Below, piece after piece: positions 7,169-13,800 of a stretch of 14,977 nt of DNA (positions within the stretch are counted from its first letter, which is position 1; each line of letters starts with the position of its first letter). Made by a program: the position numbers and the translations under genes. The stretch is from Eubacteriales bacterium (lineage in GTDB: Bacteria; Bacillota; Clostridia; Christensenellales; CAG-138), in contig JAUYTF010000433.1 in NCBI GenBank assembly GCA_030695285.1, positions 1-14,977 of the forward strand, written 5' to 3'. The notes under the pieces are model-generated. The model saw only the letters and a list, made by a program, of their open reading frames with translations, did no database searches and was not told where the DNA came from.

Positions 7169-7272
7169 CAGTACCCGCGCAAAAAAAAATGAGCCGAAAG
7201 AATAGGAGAACGATTCTCCGGCGGTGCGCTCAGCCCGCCGCAACATCACCCAGAACGCAAGGAGGAGACGGC

Positions 7273-8520
7273 ATGCCTAACGCAAAGATAAAGATCAAGA
7301 TGTTTGGCAACTTTGAGATCGTGGTCAACGGAAACGTTGCGCTCACGCAGCTTCGCCAGGCAAAGAAAACGAGCCAGTTTCTCGAGTATTTGATCCTGAA
7401 AAAGGATCGCGCAGTTCCGCACGAGGAATTGCTGGAGATGCTCTGGTCGGAAAAGGAGAACAGGAACCCGGCCACGGCGCTCAGAACACTCCTGCACCGC
7501 TTCCGCGCGCTCGTTGACCAAAGCAATCTGCCGGAGCTTGCGGATTCCATTCTGACCGCGCGAGGCGCGTATCAATGGAACTCGAATCTCGACTGTGAGA
7601 TTGACGTGTTTGAGTTCGAGCGGCTGTGCCAGGAGGCGCGCACGCCCGGCATGAGCAACCGCGAGTGCATCGAGCGGTACCTCCAGATGCTCCAGATCTA
7701 CACCGGCCCCTTGCTGACCAACTCTGCCGAAGAGATGTGGGTTGTTCCCAAGAGCGTATATTATCACGATCTGTTTTTAGAGAGCGTGTTTACGCTGTTT
7801 GACCTTTTAAAGGTCGAAGATGAGCACGATATGATCGTTCAGGTCTGTCGCAAGGCGATGGATGTGGATATGTTTGACGAGCGCCTGCATCTGGAGTTGA
7901 TGATGGCGCTGGTGAAGACGGGCAAAAAGCGAGAAGCGCTCTCGCAGTATTATTTTGCGACCGATCTGCACTATAAGCAACTCGGCATCCAGCCCTCAGG
8001 CGAAATCCGCGCGGTGTATAAGCTCATCGTCCAGGCGGATCAGGAGATGGAGGCGGACATCGAGAAGGTGCAGAACATGCTCGAAGAGGATACCGACGGG
8101 CATGGCGCATTCGTATGCGAATATGAGATCTTCAAGGAGATCTACCAGCTGCAGCGCCGCATGCTGGAGCGCTATAACGGAACGATGTTCCTGGCTCTGC
8201 TGACCATCAGCAACACATATGAGCAGAGGTTTGATAATCTCGTGCTGGATAACATCATGAAGCAGCTGCTGCATGTATCGCAAAACAACCTGCGCCGCGG
8301 GGATACGATTTCGCGCTATAGCGTCATGCAATACGTCGTGCTGCTGCCGTCCGTGACGTATGAGACGGGCAGGCTTGTCATGGATCGCATCAAGAGGGCG
8401 TTTTACAACGAATATGTCAAATCCAGCGTGGTACTCACGTATAAGCTCCGTCCGCTTTGCATCAATAAATACGACATCGCTTCGCAAAAGCGCATCGCAG
8501 AGTGCAGGGACGATGAGTAG
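7273..8520 (+). CDS. BTAD/SARP-type regulator with degenerate GGDEF-like C-terminus
   Basis: 415 residues from the ATG at 7273, chosen because AAGGAGGAG precedes it; the ATG at 7189 would add 28 low-complexity basic residues and lacks a ribosome site. Residues 1-100 are an OmpR/SARP-type winged helix (IKMFGNFEIVVNG, KTSQFLEYLILKKD, LLEMLWSE). About 105-255 is the helical bacterial transcriptional activation domain (DLHYKQLGIQPSGEIRAVY at its end). About 275-395 fits a GGDEF fold: FLALLTI strand, helix, then LRRGDTISRYSVMQYVVLLP. The catalytic signature GGDEF is replaced by SVMQY (350-354), so it should not make c-di-GMP, though it could sense a nucleotide or mediate dimerisation. It follows pilT by 104 bases and may control the pilus-like operon or the downstream glycan unit; this is inference from position. 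Confidence 0.85.
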   Translation: MPNAKIKIKMFGNFEIVVNGNVALTQLRQAKKTSQFLEYLILKKDRAVPHEELLEMLWSEKENRNPATALRTLLHRFRALVDQSNLPELADSILTARGAYQWNSNLDCEIDVFEFERLCQEARTPGMSNRECIERYLQMLQIYTGPLLTNSAEEMWVVPKSVYYHDLFLESVFTLFDLLKVEDEHDMIVQVCRKAMDVDMFDERLHLELMMALVKTGKKREALSQYYFATDLHYKQLGIQPSGEIRAVYKLIVQADQEMEADIEKVQNMLEEDTDGHGAFVCEYEIFKEIYQLQRRMLERYNGTMFLALLTISNTYEQRFDNLVLDNIMKQLLHVSQNNLRRGDTISRYSVMQYVVLLPSVTYETGRLVMDRIKRAFYNEYVKSSVVLTYKLRPLCINKYDIASQKRIAECRDDE

Positions 8521-8548
8521 AGGGAAAAGCGAATCAACAATTTGGCAT

Positions 8549-8578
8549 GCGAGCGGAGGAAGCGGTTCCTCCGCTCGC
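8549..8578 (+). terminator. Perfect 13-bp hairpin after the BTAD gene
   Basis: GCGAGCGGAGGAA (8549-8561) pairs perfectly with TTCCTCCGCTCGC (8566-8578) around a GCGG loop, 28 bases after the stop codon. No T-run follows on either strand, so termination may be inefficient or factor-dependent. Its position between the BTAD stop and a consensus promoter supports a transcript boundary. Confidence 0.55.
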
Positions 8579-8634
8579 TGTATCACGCAAACCAACAGGC
8601 GAACACCGGGCGTCTGAACACTGGGCACCAGGGC

Positions 8635-8657
8635 GGGCTTGATTGACACCTAAGCCC
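8635..8657 (+). promoter_or_regulatory. Operator-like inverted repeat over the -35 box
   Basis: GGGCTT (8635-8640) and AAGCCC (8652-8657) are perfect inverted copies separated by 11 bases. The -35 hexamer TTGACA lies inside the gap. The size and position suit a repressor binding site, but six-base arms can arise by chance in GC-rich DNA. Confidence 0.35.
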
Positions 8658-8671
8658 TTGCATGGTAAAAT
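8643..8671 (+). promoter_or_regulatory. Consensus sigma-A promoter of the glycosyltransferase-capF unit
   Basis: TTGACA (8643-8648), a 17-base spacer and TAAAAT (8666-8671) form the best promoter in the window. Transcription would start near 8678, giving a leader of about 110 bases before the ATG at 8787. The leader contains the perfect hairpin CGGCGTT-AGA-AACGCCG (8741-8757), 29 bases upstream of the start codon, possibly a stability or attenuation element. The 266-base gap after the BTAD gene is accounted for by the hairpin at 8549, this promoter and this leader. Confidence 0.8.
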
Positions 8672-8786
8672 TTGCGCTATAAGCGGGGAAATATGCCCGT
8701 TTTGATCTGCATATCGATCCACCACAGGTTTTACGATAAACGGCGTTAGAAACGCCGATTTGCCTTGGGTGAGAGGGGCGGCGGGG

Positions 8787-10013
8787 ATGGAGAAAAAACT
8801 GCATATTGCGCTGGTTTCGACGCACTTTGCGCCGGAAGTCACGCCGATAACCCATCTCTATGCCGACCTGGCTGAGGATCTATGCCGCTTTGGCGCACGT
8901 GTGAGCGTGGTTACCAAATTACCCGGTCACGAACTCAACGAGGAAGAGCGCGCCGCGTTTTATTCGAGGCGCGATGAGACCGCACCGGAAGGCTACCGCA
9001 TTCTGCGCGTCGGCCGGAAGGCACGCCGCGGCGCAAATCTTGCAAGGCGTGTGTTTCGTGCCATGCAAAACACCTGGGCCATCTACCGCGCGGCAAAGAA
9101 GCTCAAGGCGGATGTCTACATCCTTTGCAGCATGCCGGCGTATCTCGGTCTGGTGGGGGCAAGCCTCAGCCGCCGTGCGCGGACGATCTACATCCTGCAA
9201 GAAATCTTTCCGGACAACCTCGTCGCAGCCGGAACATATACCGAGTGGCATCCGTTTGTGCGGCTTTGCCGCCGTCTGGAGCAGCATATCTACCGCAACA
9301 ACAGCGAGTTTGTCACGCTCTCTGAAGAGATGAAGCGTACCTTGATTGCGCGCGGTATCGAGGCGCAGAACATCGCCGTGATTCCCAACTGGGCAGATAC
9401 GGATTCGATCCGTCCGGTTTTACGCCAGGACAACGCGCTGTTTGACGAACTCAACCTGCGAAGAGATGGCTTCTACGCCGTCTATGCGGGCAGGCTGGAC
9501 TTTTTGCAAGAGCCGGATGTCATACTGGACGCGGCGAAAAGACTCGTAAACGAAAAAGATATCCGCTTCGTCATCTTCGGGGATGGCGCATTGCGAGAGC
9601 ATGTGGAGAACAGAATCGAGCGCGAGCAGATCGAAAATGTGCAGCTTTATTCGCTGCTTCCCGCCGAGCGGACGGCGCAGGTGTATTCGATTGCGGATAT
9701 TGCGCTGGTTCCGCTGAAAAAAGGCATGACGCGCATCGCTGTCCCAAGCGAGACATGGCTCGCGCTCGCCGCGGGCAGGCCGGTCATTGTTTGCGCGGAG
9801 GCAGGCAGCGAATGGGCGCGCTCCATCGAGCGCGAGAGCTACGGGGTATGCATTACGCCGGGAGAGCCGCAGGAGATGGCGGACGCTATCCTGCGCCTGC
9901 ACGCGAGCACGGTTTCGCTCAGCGAGCTGGGCGCGCGCGCACGCAACTACGCCTGCGAGCATGCCTCGCGCGAACAGGCCACCCGCGCATACTATCATTG
10001 GATCAAGGAATAG
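8787..10013 (+). CDS. GT4-family glycosyltransferase, WbuB-like
   Basis: 408 residues with the two-domain GT-B layout. The N-terminal domain starts LHIALVSTHFAPEVTPITHL and includes LQEIFPDNLVAAG, as in WbuB-type transferases. The C-terminal donor domain shows FYAVYAGRLD, RFVIFGDGALRE, ADIALVPLKKGM and VPSETWLALAAGRPVIVC. I see no membrane helix, so it should act at the cytoplasmic face of the membrane. The ATG at 8787 has GAGAGGGG upstream; a TTG at 8760 would add nine residues but lacks one. WbuB is a proposed N-acetyl-L-fucosamine transferase of O-antigen loci; that the next gene is CapF-like, in the same sugar pathway, supports a related donor here. Exact donor and acceptor are not readable. 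It shares the promoter at 8643-8671 with the next gene. Confidence 0.85.
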   Translation: MEKKLHIALVSTHFAPEVTPITHLYADLAEDLCRFGARVSVVTKLPGHELNEEERAAFYSRRDETAPEGYRILRVGRKARRGANLARRVFRAMQNTWAIYRAAKKLKADVYILCSMPAYLGLVGASLSRRARTIYILQEIFPDNLVAAGTYTEWHPFVRLCRRLEQHIYRNNSEFVTLSEEMKRTLIARGIEAQNIAVIPNWADTDSIRPVLRQDNALFDELNLRRDGFYAVYAGRLDFLQEPDVILDAAKRLVNEKDIRFVIFGDGALREHVENRIEREQIENVQLYSLLPAERTAQVYSIADIALVPLKKGMTRIAVPSETWLALAAGRPVIVCAEAGSEWARSIERESYGVCITPGEPQEMADAILRLHASTVSLSELGARARNYACEHASREQATRAYYHWIKE

Positions 10014-10122
10014 AACGCTTCGCCTGCGGTGACGGCGCTTTCACTCAAAGAGCATCAGAATTCCATATAGAAAACTTGTTGGGCACGAACGGACGGGATT
10101 GGGACACGGGAGACTGCGTTTT

Positions 10123-11241
10123 ATGAAGATTCTGATCACGGGGGCAGATGGGTTCATCGGCAAAAACCTGATCTTCGCGCTGCGATCACAGGGCTATCAG
10201 GACTTGCTGCTGTTTGGCACGGACGCGCCCACAGAGCTGCTGGAACGATATTGCGCTGAATGTGGGTTCGTCTTTCATCTCTCCGGGGCAAGCCGCACCA
10301 AGCAGCAGGATGAATACATGCAAGGCGATTTCAGCTTTACCGATACCCTGCTACGCCTGCTCAACAAGCACAAAAACCGCTGCCCTGTGATGTTTGCCAG
10401 CTCTACGCAGGCAGCGCTGCCAAATCTCTACGGGCGCAGCAAGAAAGCCGGCGAGGAGCTCTTGGATCTTTACGCGCAGGAAACCGGCGCGAAGGGATAC
10501 GTCTATCGCCTCCCGCACGTTTTCGGCAAGTGGTCCAAGCCAAACCACAACAATATCATTGCGACGGTTTGCTATAACGTTTCTCATGAGCTACCTGTCG
10601 TCATCCATGACGACACCACGCCGCTGAGACTGGCATATATAGAAGACGTAACGGAGTCGCTTTGCGATCTGCTCAACGGCAAGGTGACCAGAGAAGGGTC
10701 TCGCTGTGTTGTGCCTGTGCTTTATTGCGCGACGCTTGGCGACATTGCCGATCGCATCCGCTCGTTTCGCGGCATCCGCGAGAGCAACACCCTGACAGAC
10801 ATGAGCGACCCGCTCACGCGAAAGCTCTACGCCACCTATCTGGGGTTTCTGCCAGTGATGGAGTTTTCCTACCCGCTGGATATGTGCGAAAATGCAACCG
10901 GAAGCATGACGGAGTTCCTGCGCCTCAGCACCGGCGGGCAAATCTCCGTCAATGTGTGCAAGCCCGGCGCGAGTCGGGGCAATCACTGGCATCGAACCCG
11001 AGCGGAGAAGTTTCTGGTCGTTTCCGGTTCCGGCGTGATCAAATTTCGCAGGATCGATATGGATGATGTGATGGAATATCCCGTCAGCGGGAAAAAGCAC
11101 GTGGTTGTGGACATACCGGTGGGTTACACGCACTGCATAGAAAACACCGGAAAGACGGATTTGGTGACGCTGATGTGGTCGAGCGAGGTGTATCTGGCCG
11201 ATCAGGCGGACACACTCACGGCTATGGTGGAGCGGCCATAA
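10123..11241 (+). CDS. capF: CapF/FnlB/WbjC-like UDP-sugar reductase (L-FucNAc pathway)
   Basis: 372 residues, close to the roughly 370 of CapF. An N-terminal SDR/Rossmann domain (ITGADGFIGKN at 4-14; SST followed by YGRSK as the Ser-Tyr-Lys set) is fused to a C-terminal cupin domain carrying GNHWHRTRAEKF, the His/Glu metal-binding pattern. In known pathways CapE, CapF and CapG convert UDP-GlcNAc to UDP-N-acetyl-L-fucosamine, with CapF doing the C3 epimerisation and the NADPH reduction at C4. The ATG at 10123 follows GGGAG; a TTG at 10099 would add eight residues. The 109-base gap from the glycosyltransferase shows no convincing promoter, so co-transcription is likely, ending at the terminator at 11265. 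CapE and CapG homologues are not in the window. The fused cupin makes the family call firm. Confidence 0.85.
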   Translation: MKILITGADGFIGKNLIFALRSQGYQDLLLFGTDAPTELLERYCAECGFVFHLSGASRTKQQDEYMQGDFSFTDTLLRLLNKHKNRCPVMFASSTQAALPNLYGRSKKAGEELLDLYAQETGAKGYVYRLPHVFGKWSKPNHNNIIATVCYNVSHELPVVIHDDTTPLRLAYIEDVTESLCDLLNGKVTREGSRCVVPVLYCATLGDIADRIRSFRGIRESNTLTDMSDPLTRKLYATYLGFLPVMEFSYPLDMCENATGSMTEFLRLSTGGQISVNVCKPGASRGNHWHRTRAEKFLVVSGSGVIKFRRIDMDDVMEYPVSGKKHVVVDIPVGYTHCIENTGKTDLVTLMWSSEVYLADQADTLTAMVERP

Positions 11242-11264
11242 GCTGCACGCGATGCGTTGACTTG

Positions 11265-11294
11265 AGCGCGGGGTTATACTCCGCGCTGTTTTCT
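11265..11294 (+). terminator. Intrinsic terminator after capF
   Basis: AGCGCGGGG (11265-11273) pairs with CTCCGCGCT (11279-11287) around a TTATA loop, with one G-U pair, and is followed by GTTTTCT. It lies 23 bases after the stop codon and is the clearest rho-independent terminator in the window. Confidence 0.75.
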
Positions 11295-11364
11295 CGGACA
11301 GGGCCTGCAGGCCGCAAGAGTTCGTAATGCGCGACTGCCGCGGCGCGACGGGTGGAGGAGTGAT

Positions 11365-12408
11365 ATGACAACACAACTGACAACAATAAGCGGCGCCGTG
11401 CCGGAACCCGTCTTGCCCGTAGAACGGGGGGAGGTTGCACGCGTGCTGATCTTAGGCGGCGTAGAGGCACACAAAGCGGCGTTTCGCGTTACTGATGTGT
11501 TACGGCAAAAGATCGCGGCGCAGGAGCTGCGCGTAGGCGCGCTGCATGAAGCTGATCTCTCCGCCGCGGCATGGCTCACGCAGGCGGGTGTGGAACTAAT
11601 CGCGCTGGCGGGCATGCGAAACGAGAGCGCGGATGCGTCTGCGCTTGGGTTCATCGGGGCAACGGCCATCGGTGCGGGCGAGACGGAGGCGATGGCAAAC
11701 CGGCCTTTTATCCGCTGCGTCAACGGCATCCGCCTAGGCGTTGTGTCCTATGGCGAGCAGCGCGCGGGCGCGTTCTCGGGTTGCGCGGATATACTCAGTT
11801 TGATGGCATATGATCAGGTGCGATCGCTGCTGAGCCAATGCGATCATGTCGTTGTGCTGATACGCACGGGACTCGACGCGGGGGAGCTGCCTTTGCCGGA
11901 GTGGCGCGCGCGCTACCGTCGCTTTATCGACGCGGGCGCGAGCATCGTCGTTGACACAGGGTCTGCAAGAGGCTGGGAAGTGTATAAACACGGCTTGGTG
12001 TTCTACGGGCTCGGTTCGCCGGTGCGCGCAGATTCGCTCGGGCTCTTCCTCACGCTCCGCCGCAACGGGCTGCTTGACTACGAGGTGCGTGCGCTGTCAT
12101 GCGCGGATGGCCTGCTCGATTTTTCGGAAAACGATGCGTTTCGTGCGAAAATCGACGCACAAAACACCATGTTCTTCGAAGACACGGCGTATAAAAACGC
12201 GGCGGATCAAATGTGTCTCAGGCTCTATTGCGCCCGTGAAACCGCGCAAAAACGCGGCGTGCTGGGGTTGTTTGTGCCGCATGCGGATGAAGAGGAGCGC
12301 CTGCTTTCGCTGCTGGAAAACGAGTCGCTCAGGCTCATGACCCTGCGCGCAATACGATGCAAACGAGCGGCGGAAAACGCGAAACGGGAGAATGCGAAGA
12401 AACCGTGA
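11365..12408 (+). CDS. CapA-fold protein lacking the metal-site motifs (probable pseudoenzyme)
   Basis: 347 residues, ATG preceded by GGAGGAG at 11354-11360. The order of segments follows the CapA/PGA-capsule metallophosphoesterase-like family: an AGVELIALAG strand, an IGAGETEAMANRPFI segment, NGIRLGVVSYGE, a DHVVVLIRTG strand, the FIDAGASIVVDTG helix-strand and HGLVFYGLGSP. Each expected metal motif is altered: ANNH reads AGMR (82-85), HWG reads RTG (167-169), GHHPH reads DTGSA (197-201), GNF reads GSP (217-219), and the early D and NxE motifs are absent. The fold is probably retained without catalysis. The last 100 residues are charged, Ala/Arg-rich and unassigned. There is no signal peptide or membrane helix, unlike many CapA proteins. 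It sits alone between a terminator and the ftsA promoter. The reading frame is intact, so this is a diverged gene, not a broken one. Confidence 0.7.
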   Translation: MTTQLTTISGAVPEPVLPVERGEVARVLILGGVEAHKAAFRVTDVLRQKIAAQELRVGALHEADLSAAAWLTQAGVELIALAGMRNESADASALGFIGATAIGAGETEAMANRPFIRCVNGIRLGVVSYGEQRAGAFSGCADILSLMAYDQVRSLLSQCDHVVVLIRTGLDAGELPLPEWRARYRRFIDAGASIVVDTGSARGWEVYKHGLVFYGLGSPVRADSLGLFLTLRRNGLLDYEVRALSCADGLLDFSENDAFRAKIDAQNTMFFEDTAYKNAADQMCLRLYCARETAQKRGVLGLFVPHADEEERLLSLLENESLRLMTLRAIRCKRAAENAKRENAKKP

Positions 12409-12415
12409 AGTTTCC

Positions 12416-12469
12416 TCCGGGGCAGTTCTCGACTGAAACCAGTCATGGTATGCTGCCCCCTTCGCCGGA
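12416..12469 (+). other. Structured element downstream of the CapA-fold gene
   Basis: Nested complementarity: TCCG (12416-12419) with CGGA (12466-12469), GGGCAG (12420-12425) with CTGCCC (12453-12458), and an inner hairpin GACTG-AAAC-CAGTC (12431-12444). No T-run follows, so it is not a standard intrinsic terminator. It starts eight bases after the stop codon and ends about 70 bases before the ftsA promoter. It could be a 3' end structure or a small regulatory RNA; I recognise no family. Confidence 0.35.
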
Positions 12470-12537
12470 TCAAGGTATAGGCTTAAAAAACACAACCATG
12501 ACGGAATTTAGAACAATTATGAAACAATGCGCTTGGG

Positions 12538-12567
12538 TTGCGCCATTTTCCTGCGCTGTGATATAAT
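12538..12567 (+). promoter_or_regulatory. Promoter of ftsA-ftsZ
   Basis: TTGCGC (12538-12543), an 18-base spacer and a perfect TATAAT (12562-12567). Transcription would start near 12574, leaving a leader of about 33 bases that contains the GGAGGAG site (12594-12600) for the TTG start at 12607. Confidence 0.7.
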
Positions 12568-12606
12568 ATCGCAGTGTATGTTGCGAAGTAAGCGGAGGAG
12601 ACTGCT

Positions 12607-13788
12607 TTGAAGCCGGCTGCGGTGCTGGACATCGGAAGTTCCAAAATCGTCTGTCTGTGCGGCAGTTTTGTCAATCGAGATGGCATTACCGTGCACGGCG
12701 TTTCTGTCTGCCCTTACAATGGCTATCACGCCGGCGCATTCTCCGATCATCGTTCCCTGCACAACGCCATCGTTGAGGCTGTTTCCAAGGCCGAGCAGGA
12801 GGCGCGCATGCGCATCCGCGAGGCGGCCATCAGCGTTCCGGCTCCGTTTAGCAAGATTGTCCTCGCCGAAGCAGCGCTGCCCATCGGAAGCCGCGGCAAG
12901 CGCGTGATGGCGGAGGATATAGATGACGTCATCTCGCTCTCCCTCAAAAAAGTGAAACTGAGCGGATATGTCCTCATGCACAGCACGCCCGTCTCCTTCA
13001 CGGTCGGCGGGGTGGTTTCTTCCGCTCTCCCGACGGGCGCGAAGACCGAAGAACTCGGCGCGCTCGTTTCGCACATGTATGTGCAGGAAGAGTTTGTCCG
13101 CGCTATGGAGCAGGCGCTCTCCCCGCTGGATATCGAGATTTCCATGAGCGTTTCCACGCAGCTCTGCGCGGCGCTTGCGGTCATTCCCGAAAAGGAGCGC
13201 GTGCGCCCCGCGATTCTCATCGATGTGGGGTATACGCACACGGACGTATCCATTGTGGAGAACGCGGCACTCACCGATATGCGCTCGATCGATGTCGGCG
13301 GCAAACATCTCAGCGCAGACCTTGCCTTCGGGCTGGAAATCCCGCTGGAGACGGCAGAGCAGGTCAAAAGGCGATTCGTCTTCTTGCAGGATCCGCTGAG
13401 CAGCACGGAAATCGTGCGCACCCCAAAAGGCGCAAAGCGCGTGGAGCACGCCGCGATAGAGCTGATCTTAGAAGCGCGCGCGGACGAGCTGGTTTCCCTG
13501 ATTCGTGCGGCGTTCAAGGAGATGGGCATATCTTCGGAGGCAAGCCCCGTCACCTACCTCACCGGCGGCGGAATCGCCATGATGAAAGGCGGTATCGACT
13601 ACCTCAAACGCGGCTTGCAGCTGAATATTCAGCAGGACACGCCGTGGGTGGCGGATATGGATACGCCGAACTATACGAGCTGTTTTTCAGCGCTCGATTT
13701 TGTTTTACGCGCCACGAGTGACGATGTGGTGACCAATACGTCGCCCGCTGCATTCGTGGACAGGCTTCGTAACCTTTTTACCAAATAA
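12607..13788 (+). CDS. ftsA: Cell division protein FtsA
   Basis: An actin-family ATPase that tethers FtsZ filaments to the membrane and recruits the divisome. The 393 residues show the phosphate-1 loop AVLDIGSSKIVCLCG at the start, the phosphate-2 region ILIDVGYTHTDVSIVE, the adenosine-type motif VTYLTGGGIAMMKG, and a C-terminal amphipathic stretch FVDRLRNLFTK, which fits the FtsA membrane-targeting helix. The start is TTG: GGAGGAG ends six bases before it and the protein then begins directly at the first beta strand. A weaker start codon may limit FtsA relative to FtsZ, which is normally more abundant (inference). It is slightly short for FtsA (usually about 410-440). ftsZ begins 12 bases after its stop codon. 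Confidence 0.92.
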   Translation: MKPAAVLDIGSSKIVCLCGSFVNRDGITVHGVSVCPYNGYHAGAFSDHRSLHNAIVEAVSKAEQEARMRIREAAISVPAPFSKIVLAEAALPIGSRGKRVMAEDIDDVISLSLKKVKLSGYVLMHSTPVSFTVGGVVSSALPTGAKTEELGALVSHMYVQEEFVRAMEQALSPLDIEISMSVSTQLCAALAVIPEKERVRPAILIDVGYTHTDVSIVENAALTDMRSIDVGGKHLSADLAFGLEIPLETAEQVKRRFVFLQDPLSSTEIVRTPKGAKRVEHAAIELILEARADELVSLIRAAFKEMGISSEASPVTYLTGGGIAMMKGGIDYLKRGLQLNIQQDTPWVADMDTPNYTSCFSALDFVLRATSDDVVTNTSPAAFVDRLRNLFTK

Positions 13789-13800
13789 GGGGGACAAACA

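Noticed and set aside
7205..7219. Hairpin GGAGAA-CGA-TTCTCC after pilT as a terminator
   Set aside because: Six-base stem with no T-run after it; too weak to call, so pilT and the BTAD gene may be co-transcribed.
7189..7272. Longer start for the BTAD regulator at ATG 7189, directly after nine A residues
   Set aside because: No ribosome site precedes it and the extra 28 residues do not look like any domain, whereas AAGGAGGAG precedes the ATG at 7273 and the protein then starts at the winged-helix strand.
11257..11280. TTGACT and TATACT as a promoter for the CapA-fold gene
   Set aside because: The spacer is only 12 bases and the -10-like part lies in the loop and arm of the capF terminator hairpin.
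11302..11313. Perfect 12-bp palindrome GGCCTGCAGGCC
   Set aside because: Short GC palindromes are expected here; no loop, T-run or second copy suggests a function.
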